From contig JAKIZM010000032.1 of NCBI GenBank assembly GCA_022708025.1, positions 1 to 38,245 of the forward strand: a DNA stretch of 38,245 nucleotides, written 5' to 3'. The notes below the pieces were generated by a model. The model made no database searches. It was not told the origin of the DNA and saw only the letters and a list, made by a program, of their open reading frames with translations. Source of the DNA: Bacteroidota bacterium. GTDB lineage: Bacteria > Bacteroidota > Ignavibacteria > Ignavibacteriales > Ignavibacteriaceae. This document shows, piece after piece, positions 8,796 through 16,708 of this stretch. How positions within the stretch are numbered: position 1 is the first letter of the stretch; each line of letters opens with the position of its first letter. Position numbers and translations under genes: made by a program.

Positions 8796-9029
8796 TTAAT
8801 CTTCAATCTCTAAAATTGCTCTTTTTCCTTCTTTAGCAGCTACAGCTGTTAAAAGGGTTCGCATTGCCTGTGCAGTTTTCCCTTGTTTCCCGATTACTTT
8901 TCCGATATCATCTGCCTGAACTTTAAGAGAAAGAATAACCTTTTTTTCTTCAGTCAGTTTTTCTTCCACAACAACACCTTCAGGACTATCAACAAGTTGT
9001 TTTGCAATATATTCAACGAACTCTTTCAT
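8796..9029 (-). CDS. khpA: KH-domain RNA-binding protein KhpA
   Basis: A 77-residue single type-II KH domain. The RNA-binding GxxG loop is GKQG at residues 47-50 inside VIGKQGKTAQAMRTLL. In other bacteria KhpA partners with KhpB and binds many transcripts; its place between rpsP and rimM is conserved. It has a near-perfect AGGAGG site 8 bases before the ATG, much stronger than most neighbours, suggesting high or independently controlled translation. The 131-base spacer upstream, which holds a possible three-way-junction RNA, is also unusually long for this operon. Confidence 0.94.
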   Translation of the reverse strand: MKEFVEYIAKQLVDSPEGVVVEEKLTEEKKVILSLKVQADDIGKVIGKQGKTAQAMRTLLTAVAAKEGKRAILEIED

Positions 9030-9057
9030 AATAGAAGCCTCCTATAATGAACCCGGG

Positions 9058-9145
9058 TGAATAAGTTGTTATGTACAGCATCAATAAAGAATATTGATTT
9101 TCAAACCAGAAGTGACACCCATAACTTCTGCTGTACCTTTATTCA
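9058..9145 (-). ncRNA. Predicted three-way-junction RNA element in the rpsP-khpA spacer
   Basis: Read on the transcribed minus strand, the spacer folds by exact Watson-Crick arms. P1 is 7 bp, 9136-9130 (GTACAGC) with 9079-9073 (GCTGTAC). P2 is 6 bp, AGAAGT (9129-9124) with ACTTCT (9113-9108) and a 10-base loop. A 9-base linker (GGTTTGAAA, 9107-9099) follows. P3 is 7 bp, ATCAATA (9098-9092) with TATTGAT (9086-9080) and a 5-base loop. P1 abuts P2 and P3 with no unpaired bases. An outer 7-bp stem, TGAATAA (9145-9139) with TTATTCA (9064-9058), closes it across an asymmetric internal loop. It is not a terminator (no U run), and I do not recognise the fold as a known riboswitch. A regulatory leader for khpA-rimM-trmD-rplS or a processing signal is inferred. 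Confidence 0.5.
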
Positions 9146-9160
9146 AGTCGAAATTAATAA

Positions 9161-9565
9161 TTAACTTGCAGGCTGCTCTTCAGTTTTAGCTTCCTGTTTA
9201 TCTGCCTTTTTCTTTTTCTTAACTGTTTTCTTTTGTGCTGATGCTTCTTTTAGTTTTTGCCAGTTTTCAACTTCAGCCTGAGCTTTTTCTTCAGACAATT
9301 TTCTTCTGGTAATATCTTTTTTCAGAATTATTCCCTTTTGACTGAGCAGGCTTTTTACAGTATCTGTAGGCTGAGCCCCGGTATTTAACCAATAATTTAC
9401 TCTGTCTTCCTTGATATCTACTGTGTGTGGATTTGTAAGCGGATTATAAATCCCAACAGCTTCAAGAAATTTTCCGTCTCTGGGTGAACGTGCATCTGCA
9501 GCAACAATTTTATAAATGGGTTGTTTTTTCTTTCCCATTCTTCTTAATCTTAACTTAACAGCCAA
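9161..9565 (-). CDS. rpsP: 30S ribosomal protein S16
   Basis: Small-subunit assembly protein. The S16 core covers about residues 1-82: MAVKLRLRRMGKKKQPIYKIVAADARSPRDG and IYNPLTNP are diagnostic. It is followed by a roughly 50-residue Lys/Glu/Ala-rich low-complexity tail, giving 134 residues against the usual 80-90; similar tails occur in Bacteroidota-type S16. The start is TTG with GGAGG 8 bases upstream; no ATG exists at the conserved N-terminus. It lies 32 bases after ffh and 131 bases before khpA. Confidence 0.97.
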   Translation of the reverse strand: MAVKLRLRRMGKKKQPIYKIVAADARSPRDGKFLEAVGIYNPLTNPHTVDIKEDRVNYWLNTGAQPTDTVKSLLSQKGIILKKDITRRKLSEEKAQAEVENWQKLKEASAQKKTVKKKKKADKQEAKTEEQPAS

Positions 9566-9597
9566 ATTAGTAACCTCCGGATATTATATATCTGTTA

Positions 9598-10920
9598 TCA
9601 ATTAAATTTAAAATTACGCATCGAACTGGGAATACCCTTTTTACTTAAAGTACTCATCATTCTTTGCATTTCACTAAACTGCTTAATCAAACGGTTAACA
9701 TCTTGTATTGATGTTCCGCTTCCCCTGGCAATTCTTTTACGTCTATTGCCGTTCAAAACCTTTGGGGTGGCTCTTTCTTCTCTTGTCATTGAGTTGATAA
9801 TGGCTTCCACTTTAACAAGAGCATTATCATCTATCTGAGCATTTTTTATCTTTGATCCAACGCCGGGTATCATCCCAATCAGCGAAGACAAAGAACCCAT
9901 TTTCTTGATGACTTTAATTTGCTTAAGAAAATCATCAAAATCAAATTTATTTTTGCGAAGTTTCTCCTCGAGCTTCTCAGTTTCAAATTCGTCAAATGAC
10001 GCCTGGGCTTTTTCCACTAAAGAAACTACATCGCCTTTCCCCAATATCCGGGATGCTAATCTTTCCGGAAAAAACACCTCCAGGTTTTCTAACTTTTCAC
10101 CATTGCTTATAAACTTGATTGGTTTACCAACGACAGATCTTATAGATAAAGCGGCACCGCCGCGCGAATCTCCATCAAGTTTTGTAAGAACTATTCCATC
10201 AAAATTTACAGTCTCATTAAAAGCTTTAGCTGAATTTACTGCATCCTGCCCAGCCATTGAATCCACTACAAACAGAGTTTCAGTCGGATTAACAAGATTT
10301 TTAATGTCTGATACTTCCTGCATCATTTGTTCATCAACGTGCAATCTGCCGGCAGTATCTATAATAACTGTGTTTAAATTATTCTCTTTTGCAAAATTAA
10401 TCGAATCAACTGCAACTTTTTTTGCATCCCTTTCTTCCAGTGAAAAAACTTCAATATTTATCTGTTTGCCTAAAAGTTTTAATTGTTCTATTGCTGCAGG
10501 CCGATAAATATCTGCAGCAACTAATAAAACTTTTCTCTTGTGTTCAGATAATCTTTTAGCAAGTTTTCCACAAAAAGTAGTTTTACCGGATCCTTGAAGA
10601 CCCACAACCATCAAGGTAGTTATTCCGGTTGGATTTACCTGTAACTCTTTTTGTCCGCCACCAAGTAATTCAGTCAGTTCATCATAAATTATCTTAGTAA
10701 TAAGCTGACCAGGCGAAATTGAAGCAAGAACTTCTTTACCAAGAGCTTTTACTTTTACATTCTCAATAAATTCTTTAGCTACTTTGTAATTAACATCTGC
10801 ATCAAGAAGAATTCTTCGTATTTCGCGCAAAGTATCGGAAATGTTAGCTTCTGTCAGCTTACCTTGACCGGTAACTTTTTTTAATGCGGACTCTAATTTT
10901 AAAGATAATTCTTCAAACAT
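9598..10920 (-). CDS. ffh: Signal recognition particle protein Ffh
   Basis: GTPase that binds 4.5S RNA and hydrophobic signal sequences and delivers ribosomes to FtsY at the membrane. The 440-residue length is normal. Domain order is N domain (1-95), G domain with P-loop GLQGSGKTT (107-115), DTAGR (188-192) and TKLDGDSRGG (from 246), then the methionine-rich M domain (about 300-430) with the RNA-binding SGTS block near 401. It is 29 bases downstream of atpG, so the ATP synthase genes run directly into protein targeting and ribosome genes. No SRP RNA gene was seen in the window. Confidence 0.98.
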   Translation of the reverse strand: MFEELSLKLESALKKVTGQGKLTEANISDTLREIRRILLDADVNYKVAKEFIENVKVKALGKEVLASISPGQLITKIIYDELTELLGGGQKELQVNPTGITTLMVVGLQGSGKTTFCGKLAKRLSEHKRKVLLVAADIYRPAAIEQLKLLGKQINIEVFSLEERDAKKVAVDSINFAKENNLNTVIIDTAGRLHVDEQMMQEVSDIKNLVNPTETLFVVDSMAGQDAVNSAKAFNETVNFDGIVLTKLDGDSRGGAALSIRSVVGKPIKFISNGEKLENLEVFFPERLASRILGKGDVVSLVEKAQASFDEFETEKLEEKLRKNKFDFDDFLKQIKVIKKMGSLSSLIGMIPGVGSKIKNAQIDDNALVKVEAIINSMTREERATPKVLNGNRRKRIARGSGTSIQDVNRLIKQFSEMQRMMSTLSKKGIPSSMRNFKFN

Positions 10921-10949
10921 AAATTCAACAACTCAAAGTAAGGATATTC

Positions 10950-11828
10950 TTAACTCTCTTTCAAGGCATTGGCACCGGACACAATCTCAAGTATCTCTGT
11001 AGTAATTGCAGCCTGACGTTTACTATTATAAGTAAGACTTAAAGTTCTGATCAATTCCTTAGCATTAGTAGTTGCATTATCCATAGCTGTCATTCTTGCT
11101 GCAAATTCGGATGCATTGGATTCCAATAACACTCTCCACATCTGAGCTTTAAGATGTTTGGGAATCAGATAATTAAAAATTGATTTCTGATCAGGTTCTA
11201 ATATATAATTTGCAGTTTCATATTTACCAGAATTATCTTTTTCAGGTGGTGCAATCGGCAGAAACTGTTCTACAACTATTTTTTGTTGTATTATTGATTT
11301 AAACTCATTAAAAATTAAAATTACTTTATCGATTGTACTATCTAAATACTTATCAATCAATTCATTAACTAAATTTTGTGCAGTAGCATAATCAAGCTGT
11401 GAAAAAATTCCGGGATAAGTCTGACCAATATTATAATTTCTTTTCCTAAAATAATCCGAACCTTTTTTACCAAGACAATAAAGCAAATAATTTTCATTAG
11501 GACTTTTTACTTCCTCATAGATATATCTGGCTGCTTCTTTAATGATATTGGTATTGAATGCTCCGCAAAGTCCGCGATCTGCAGTAACAACTACAATTGC
11601 AATATTTTTAACTTCTCTTTGAAGAAACAACGGATTCAAACCTCTGTCTTCTTCAGTAACTAAATGAGATAGCAATGTGGATATTTTTTTAGAATACGGG
11701 CGTGCATTTAATATTGCTTCGGTTGCACGGCGCAGTTTTGCGGCAGCAACCATCTTCATTGCTTTTGTAATCTGCTGAGTGCTTTTAACACCCTTTATTC
11801 TAAGTTTTATATCTCTTAAAGTTGCCAT
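10950..11828 (-). CDS. atpG: ATP synthase F1 gamma subunit
   Basis: Central rotor shaft of F1, 292 residues. The long N- and C-terminal helices that form the coiled coil are conserved: LRDIKLRIKGVKSTQQITKAMKMVAAAKLRRA at the start (positions 4-35) and a C-terminal helix ending ITTEILEIVSGANAL. The central Rossmann-like domain has the ADRGLCGAFN block. The next gene is ffh; neither atpD (beta) nor atpC (epsilon) follows, unlike the common operon order, so those must lie elsewhere. Confidence 0.97.
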   Translation of the reverse strand: MATLRDIKLRIKGVKSTQQITKAMKMVAAAKLRRATEAILNARPYSKKISTLLSHLVTEEDRGLNPLFLQREVKNIAIVVVTADRGLCGAFNTNIIKEAARYIYEEVKSPNENYLLYCLGKKGSDYFRKRNYNIGQTYPGIFSQLDYATAQNLVNELIDKYLDSTIDKVILIFNEFKSIIQQKIVVEQFLPIAPPEKDNSGKYETANYILEPDQKSIFNYLIPKHLKAQMWRVLLESNASEFAARMTAMDNATTNAKELIRTLSLTYNSKRQAAITTEILEIVSGANALKES

Positions 11829-11843
11829 TAATCTTCAACAATT

Positions 11844-13385
11844 CTATTTAAAAACTGCAAGAAATTCTTTACCGGCTTTCTGCAATAGTTCATCAGTTTC
11901 TTTACTGATATCTTTATCTTTCTTAATCGATTCAAAAATTGATTTATACTTTACATCAATAAATTCCAGCACTTCCCTTTCGAAGCGTTTAATATCTTTA
12001 ACCGGAACATCATCCATAAATCCTTTTGTACCGTAGTATATTGCAACCACTTGCTTTTCCACCGGAACAGGAGAATATTGTCCTTGTTTTAACAATTCAA
12101 CTAATCTGGCACCTTTAGCTAAAGTTTTTTGTGTAGCTTTATCAAGGTCAGAACCAAATTTTGCAAAAGCTTCAAGTTCTCTGTATTGAGCAAGATCCAA
12201 TTTCAAACTTCCGGCAACTTTTTTCATCGCTTTAATCTGTGCATTACCGCCAACACGGGAAACAGAAATACCAACGTTTATTGCAGGTCTTATACCGGCA
12301 TTGAACAAATTAGATTCAAGATAAATCTGACCATCTGTAATTGAAATAACGTTTGTAGGTATATAAGCCGACACATCACCTTGCTGAGTTTCAATTATCG
12401 GTAATGCAGTTAAACTTCCTCCGCCTTCTTCATTACTTAATTTAGAAGCTCTTTCAAGTAATCTTGAGTGAAGATAGAAGACATCACCGGGATAAGCTTC
12501 ACGTCCGGGTGGTCTTCTTAATAATAATGAAAGTTCTCTGTAAGCTTGTGCTTGCTTTGATAAATCATCATAAATGCAAAGTGAGTGTTTACCATTATCT
12601 CTAAAATATTCACCTAAAGTTGCACCTGAATATGGAGCGATAAATTGTAACGGTGCAGGTTCTGAGGCAGCCGCAGAAATAACTGTAGTATAAGCCATTG
12701 CGCCATTTTCTTCCAACTTTGCAACTACCTGTGCTACTGTAGATTCTTTCTGCCCAACAGCTACATAAACACAATAAACCGGTTCAATGCCAAGTGCTTT
12801 AGCTTCTTCAGTATGGGTGTATTTCTGATTTATAATTGCATCAATTGCTACTGCAGTTTTACCTGTCTGTCTGTCACCAATGATTAATTCTCTTTGTCCT
12901 CTTCCAATCGGAATCATTGAATCAACTGCTGCTATACCGGTTTGTAATGGTTCTTTTACCGGCTGTCTTTGTATAACGCCCAGAGCTTTTCTTTCGATTG
13001 GTAAAAACTGTGAAGTATTAATCGGCCCTTTACCATCAATTGGTAATCCAAGTGGAGTAATAACACGTCCAAGCATTGCATCGCCAACCGGCATTGATGC
13101 AACTCTTTTTGTTCTTTTTACTGTATCACCTTCTTTAACAAGTGTTGTATCACCAAATAACACACAACCAACACTATCTTCTTCAAGATTTAACACCATT
13201 CCAAAAACATCATTTGGAAATTCAACCAATTCACTTGCCATAACTTGTGAAAGCCCATAGACACGGGCAATACCATCACCAACCTGTAAAACTGTTCCGA
13301 CATCATAGATATCAATTTCACTTTCAAATCCGGAAAGTTGTTTCCTTAATATCGCAGATACTTCATCAGGTCTAACTTCTGCCAT
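11844..13385 (-). CDS. atpA: ATP synthase F1 alpha subunit
   Basis: Non-catalytic nucleotide-binding subunit of F1, 513 residues. The P-loop GDRQTGKT is at about residues 170-177. The arginine-finger region [15 protein letters not shown] and the DELSEIND-equivalent C-terminal helical domain are in place. The ATG at 13385 ([10 protein letters not shown]) is preferred over a TTG two codons upstream because AAAGGA lies about 9 bases before it. It is 15 bases upstream of atpG and 29 after atpH. Confidence 0.98.
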   Translation of the reverse strand: MAEVRPDEVSAILRKQLSGFESEIDIYDVGTVLQVGDGIARVYGLSQVMASELVEFPNDVFGMVLNLEEDSVGCVLFGDTTLVKEGDTVKRTKRVASMPVGDAMLGRVITPLGLPIDGKGPINTSQFLPIERKALGVIQRQPVKEPLQTGIAAVDSMIPIGRGQRELIIGDRQTGKTAVAIDAIINQKYTHTEEAKALGIEPVYCVYVAVGQKESTVAQVVAKLEENGAMAYTTVISAAASEPAPLQFIAPYSGATLGEYFRDNGKHSLCIYDDLSKQAQAYRELSLLLRRPPGREAYPGDVFYLHSRLLERASKLSNEEGGGSLTALPIIETQQGDVSAYIPTNVISITDGQIYLESNLFNAGIRPAINVGISVSRVGGNAQIKAMKKVAGSLKLDLAQYRELEAFAKFGSDLDKATQKTLAKGARLVELLKQGQYSPVPVEKQVVAIYYGTKGFMDDVPVKDIKRFEREVLEFIDVKYKSIFESIKKDKDISKETDELLQKAGKEFLAVFK

Positions 13386-13414
13386 TTGCAATTTCCTTTA
13401 TAAAATTCCTAATT

Positions 13415-13969
13415 TTAATTTAGTGTAATACTACCTTGTAAAAATTCTTTTTTCAGCAATCCAAGCTGATGAGCTATTGATGCATTATAGACTGTATCTC
13501 CAACTTTTGCAACAAATCCACCAATAATATCTCTATCAACTCTATAAGTTAATCTGACTTTTTTCTTTAAATAAGATTCAAACTTTTGCTCTAATTGTTT
13601 CTTTTGCTCATCTGAAAAATCAAATGCAGTGGTAACATCAACTTTTACAACGCCAATATGTTCATCTCTCAGCGATTCAAAAGTTTCCAGAATATCAACC
13701 AGTATTTCTTCTCTGCCTTTAGTAATTACAAAGTAAATAAAATCCAACGAATCTTTACTAATCTTATTACTAAAAACTTCATTAAGAATATTCTTCTTTG
13801 TTTCACCTTTTACAATCGGGCTTTTAATCGCTCTTAATAAATCGGCGCTGCCGGCAAATGTATTCAGAACAAACTCAAAATCCTTAGCAACTTCATCAAG
13901 AATGTTTTTCTCAATTGAAGTATCGATAAAGGATTTAGAGTATCTTATTGCAACTTTAGATGATGCCAT
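13415..13969 (-). CDS. atpH: ATP synthase F1 delta subunit (OSCP)
   Basis: Peripheral-stalk cap linking F1 alpha to subunit b, 184 residues. It has the helical N-terminal domain with VAIRYSKSFID at the start and the C-terminal signature with DRDIIGGFVAKVGDTVYNASI near residues 145-165. Two bases separate its ATG from the atpF stop, as expected for subunits made in fixed ratio. Confidence 0.95.
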   Translation of the reverse strand: MASSKVAIRYSKSFIDTSIEKNILDEVAKDFEFVLNTFAGSADLLRAIKSPIVKGETKKNILNEVFSNKISKDSLDFIYFVITKGREEILVDILETFESLRDEHIGVVKVDVTTAFDFSDEQKKQLEQKFESYLKKKVRLTYRVDRDIIGGFVAKVGDTVYNASIAHQLGLLKKEFLQGSITLN

Positions 13970-13971
13970 AC

Positions 13972-14541
13972 TTAGTTCTTAGATATATCACTAATATATT
14001 TATCAACTAATTTCTTGTTTTTTTCTGCATCAAGATTTTCCTTCAATATCTTTTCAGCAGCTTTGATAGAGATATCAGCAATTTGATTTTTCAATTCATC
14101 AAATGCAGCATTTTTCTTTCTTTCAATCTCTTCAGTAGCATCAGCAATAAGTTTTTGAGCTTGTTCTTTACTCTCTTTAAGCATTTGCTCTTTCAGATTA
14201 TCAGCAAACTGTCTGCTTTGTTCAATAATCTTTTTTGATTCTTCTTCCGCTTTTGCCAGATTATTCTGATTTTCAGCAAGAATTCTTTTTGCTTCTTCCT
14301 TAGCTTTTTCTGCCTGCTCTAATGAATCTTTTATGGCATCTTCTCTTTGTTTTAAAGCTGAAAGAATAGGCTTCCAGGCAAATTTAGTAAGCAAGAGAAC
14401 CAACAAAATAAAAGTGACTGTAGTCCAGAAAGCTAATCCGCCATTAACAGAAAGCAATCCGCCTTCAGCACTTTCACCTTCAGATACAACCAAAGCAATA
14501 ACAGCAAATAATATATTTGCAATCATATTTATAATTAACAT
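13972..14541 (-). CDS. atpF: ATP synthase F0 subunit b
   Basis: Membrane-anchored peripheral stalk. A transmembrane segment (about residues 36-52, FWTTVTFILLVLLLTKFAW) is followed by a long charged coiled coil with heptad-like Glu/Lys/Ala runs to the C-terminus. From the ATG at 14541 it is 189 residues and has an extra hydrophobic stretch (residues 1-19) before the usual N-terminus. A TTG at 14457 would give the normal family start. That codon has a purine-rich site only about 4 bases upstream, so the true start is undecided. A GTG further up at 14571 falls inside a hairpin and is unlikely. Confidence 0.9.
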   Translation of the reverse strand: MLIINMIANILFAVIALVVSEGESAEGGLLSVNGGLAFWTTVTFILLVLLLTKFAWKPILSALKQREDAIKDSLEQAEKAKEEAKRILAENQNNLAKAEEESKKIIEQSRQFADNLKEQMLKESKEQAQKLIADATEEIERKKNAAFDELKNQIADISIKAAEKILKENLDAEKNKKLVDKYISDISKN

Positions 14542-14555
14542 TTGGTTAAAATAAC

Positions 14556-14575
14556 TGGAGTGAAAAATCACTCCA
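14556..14575 (-). promoter_or_regulatory. Intercistronic hairpin between atpE and atpF
   Basis: A perfect 8-bp stem, TGGAGTGA (14575-14568, minus strand) with TCACTCCA (14563-14556), has a TTTT loop. It starts 9 bases after the atpE stop. No U run follows, so it is not a typical terminator. The 5' arm contains GGAG. Position suggests stabilisation of the atpE message end or damping of atpF translation to fit the high c-subunit copy number; this is inference. Confidence 0.55.
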
Positions 14576-14583
14576 CTTAATTA

Positions 14584-14802
14584 TTATTTACCAGCTAAGA
14601 TAAAGCAGATAACTAATGCGAATAATGAAATACCTTCAATCAATGCAGCAGCAATGATCATAGATGTTCTTATTGCACCGGCAGCTTCAGGCTGTCTTCC
14701 GCTTGCATCCATAGCAGCAGCAGCAATTTTACCAATACCAAATGCACCACCGAGGATTGTAATAGCGGCACCAAATCCGGCAGCCAAATATGGAAAGTCC
14801 AT
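14584..14802 (-). CDS. atpE: ATP synthase F0 subunit c
   Basis: Rotor-ring proteolipid of 72 residues: two transmembrane helices joined by the polar RQPEA loop (36-40). The ion-carrying carboxylate is E56 in ALIEGISLF. The residues that build the sodium site in Na+-type c subunits are absent: the helix-1 glutamine position is not Gln, and E56 is followed by Gly rather than Ser/Thr. This points to proton coupling. It sits between atpB and atpF, and a stable hairpin follows its stop. Confidence 0.97.
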   Translation of the reverse strand: MDFPYLAAGFGAAITILGGAFGIGKIAAAAMDASGRQPEAAGAIRTSMIIAAALIEGISLFALVICFILAGK

Positions 14803-14842
14803 TTATATTCTCCTTAATTATATTTTTGTTTATAATTTATTT

Positions 14843-15685
14843 TTAATGTTCCTGATGAACAGCCATCCCTATAAATAATGAGGATAACATTGTAAAAATA
14901 TAAGCTTGTATTAATGCAACTAAAATTTCAAGTGTGTAAATAAACAAAGCCAATGGAACTGCAAGCCCAGCCCAGCCTATACTTTGCATTACAAAGATCA
15001 GACTTATTAAAGCATAAATAACAATATGCCCAGCAGTCATATTTGCAAAAAGACGAATAGCTAATGCAAATGGCTTTGTGAACAATCCTAAAAACTCAAC
15101 TACTGCCATTATCGGTAAAAGAAATATTGGAACTCCATGCGGAATCAATCCTTTGAAGTAGCCAAATAAACCATTGTTCCTTATTCCACCAAACATAAAT
15201 ACAAGAAATGTAAAAATAGCCATTGTGGCAGTTACCGATATATTACTTGTAAATGTTGCAGAGAATGGAACTAGCCCTAAAAAGTTTCCGAATAAAATGA
15301 AAAAGAAAACTGTTAATAAATATGGCAGAAATTTTTCAAAACCTTTTCCGATTGTTGGTCTGGCAATTTCATCTCTAACGAATAAAATAAAGACTTCCCA
15401 AAAGTTCGTAAATCCCTTTGGTACAATTGAAGTTTTATAAGCTTTGGCAATTCTTGTCATAACAAAAAACAAAAGAATTGCCCCTAACCACATAAAAACA
15501 ACATGCTTAGTAATAGAAATATCCAATCCAAACAGCTGTAGATGTGGTAAATATAACTTGCCCATTGGAGAGAAATCAAGATAATTTCCATCCATAACGT
15601 GATGTAAAATCCAATCACTGCTGGAGTTGGATTGAGCAGTTTTTATGCTATCAACTGATATTATTGCAGTTGTTGAGTCTATCAT
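14843..15685 (-). CDS. atpB: ATP synthase F0 subunit a
   Basis: Stator channel subunit in the inner membrane, 280 residues, with about five or six hydrophobic segments. The essential arginine is R211 in the AIRLFANMTAGH block (E. coli R210 region). An extended polar N-terminus (about 55 residues) precedes the first helix. Its ATG overlaps the stop of the upstream AtpI-like gene (ATGA, 15682-15685). Confidence 0.96.
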   Translation of the reverse strand: MIDSTTAIISVDSIKTAQSNSSSDWILHHVMDGNYLDFSPMGKLYLPHLQLFGLDISITKHVVFMWLGAILLFFVMTRIAKAYKTSIVPKGFTNFWEVFILFVRDEIARPTIGKGFEKFLPYLLTVFFFILFGNFLGLVPFSATFTSNISVTATMAIFTFLVFMFGGIRNNGLFGYFKGLIPHGVPIFLLPIMAVVEFLGLFTKPFALAIRLFANMTAGHIVIYALISLIFVMQSIGWAGLAVPLALFIYTLEILVALIQAYIFTMLSSLFIGMAVHQEH

Positions 15686-16080
15686 TGTCTGGTTTTGATT
15701 GTTAAATTCTTATTAAGTGTTAAAACAAAAATTTCTACCATCAGATAGTAGAAATAGTAAATAAAGGTTGTAAAGATAAACGAATTGAGGCTAACAAACA
15801 AGATTTTGAGGGCAATTATGATTAGTCCCAGCATAAGGAATAATCTGAAAACCACGCCGCCAAAGACGATAATTAAAAAGAATTTATCGCTTTTTTCAAT
15901 TCCGAACTTAATGTTTAGCAGTCCTAACAATAAATTCAGAGATGAAATCAAAAAACCCCATAAAATGCTTGAAAACAGTTGGCTATCTAAATGATTAAAA
16001 AAATAAAGAATTGTTATTATTATCAAAGAAATAAGCGGCAAGCTTAGTAATAAAACCAAAATCTTATTCTTTTTTAACAT
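15682..16080 (-). CDS. AtpI-like four-helix membrane protein
   Basis: A 132-residue, very hydrophobic protein with four predicted transmembrane segments (about 8-27, 36-56, 66-93 and 97-120) and a basic C-terminal tail. Size, topology and position just before atpB match the ATP synthase I (UncI) family, which assists c-ring assembly or Mg2+ supply. The sequence itself is poorly conserved, so the call rests mainly on context. It overlaps atpZ by 17 bases and atpB by 4, implying coupled translation. Confidence 0.65.
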   Translation of the reverse strand: MLKKNKILVLLLSLPLISLIIITILYFFNHLDSQLFSSILWGFLISSLNLLLGLLNIKFGIEKSDKFFLIIVFGGVVFRLFLMLGLIIIALKILFVSLNSFIFTTFIYYFYYLMVEIFVLTLNKNLTIKTRQ

Positions 16081-16318
16081 TTTTTCGTCTTTTTTCTAAA
16101 TCATTCACTGTTTTGATTAGGTTATAGATGCCAATGGAAATTCCAAATATTCCACCGAGTAATGTAAACAGATATCTTGAATCAAATTTCTTATCAAGCC
16201 AACTGCCTAAAAAAACCATAGCCACAATAGTTACAGCTAGTTGTAAGCCTAGACCCAAATAAGGGCCGGCTTCACGCAGGGATTTTGCAAAGCCGGAATT
16301 TTCATCCGGTTTTTGCAT
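16064..16318 (-). CDS. atpZ: AtpZ/AtpI small membrane protein
   Basis: An 84-residue protein with two transmembrane helices. The AGPYLGLGLQLAVTIV, GSWLDKKF and GGIFGISIGIYNLIKTV blocks are typical of the AtpZ family found at the head of F-ATPase operons. AtpZ has been reported to act with AtpI in Mg2+/Ca2+ handling or c-ring assembly. It starts 3 bases after the bactofilin stop and overlaps the next gene. Confidence 0.85.
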   Translation of the reverse strand: MQKPDENSGFAKSLREAGPYLGLGLQLAVTIVAMVFLGSWLDKKFDSRYLFTLLGGIFGISIGIYNLIKTVNDLEKRRKNVKKE

Positions 16319-16321
16319 TTT

Positions 16322-16699
16322 TTATTCTCCTTTATTTACTGGTTTAAATGTTGAGTTAGAACTCATAGAGCTTCTTCCCTCAAAAATGGCTCCTGCCTCA
16401 ACAACAAGTATTTTTGTAATTAAATCACCTTTAAGTACTGCTTTAGCTTCAAGAACTAATTTTTCTTTGGCATTAACAGTGCCTTCAACTTTTCCACCAA
16501 TAGAAACAGTTTCACCTGTTAATTGCCCCTGAATTGTTCCGTGTTCACCTACGGTCAGATTACCCTGAGCAGTGATGTCACCTTTAACAGATCCATCTAC
16601 CCGCACATTTCCATTACTGGTAACTTTACCATCGATAACAACTCCACTGCTAATGATTGTCACTTCTTCCATAGAACTCCCGATTGATTTAGTTTTCAA
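16322..16699 (-). CDS. Bactofilin
   Basis: A 125-residue cytoskeletal polymer protein. The central right-handed beta-helix domain (about residues 18-108) shows the repeating short strands with Gly/Val turns: GKVTSNGNVRVDGSVKGDI and following rungs. Short disordered ends flank it. The start is TTG behind a strong AGGAG six bases upstream; the internal ATG (codon 10) has a GGGAG site that is too close. The neighbouring M23 peptidase suggests the pair shapes the cell wall, as bactofilin/LytM pairs do in other bacteria (for example CcmA with Csd1 in Helicobacter). Confidence 0.93.
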   Translation of the reverse strand: MKTKSIGSSMEEVTIISSGVVIDGKVTSNGNVRVDGSVKGDITAQGNLTVGEHGTIQGQLTGETVSIGGKVEGTVNAKEKLVLEAKAVLKGDLITKILVVEAGAIFEGRSSMSSNSTFKPVNKGE

Positions 16700-16708
16700 A
16701 TATTACTC

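Noticed and set aside
9073..9136. Hammerhead ribozyme interpretation of the three-way junction
   Set aside because: The CUGAUGA core and cleavage-site arrangement are absent; two of the junctions have no unpaired bases.
9905..10507. 200-residue plus-strand frame opposite ffh
   Set aside because: Fully antisense to the conserved G and M domains of Ffh, Ser-rich with no recognisable domain; a shadow of ffh.
14556..14575. Hairpin after atpE as a transcription terminator
   Set aside because: No U run follows, and essential downstream ATP synthase genes share the transcript.
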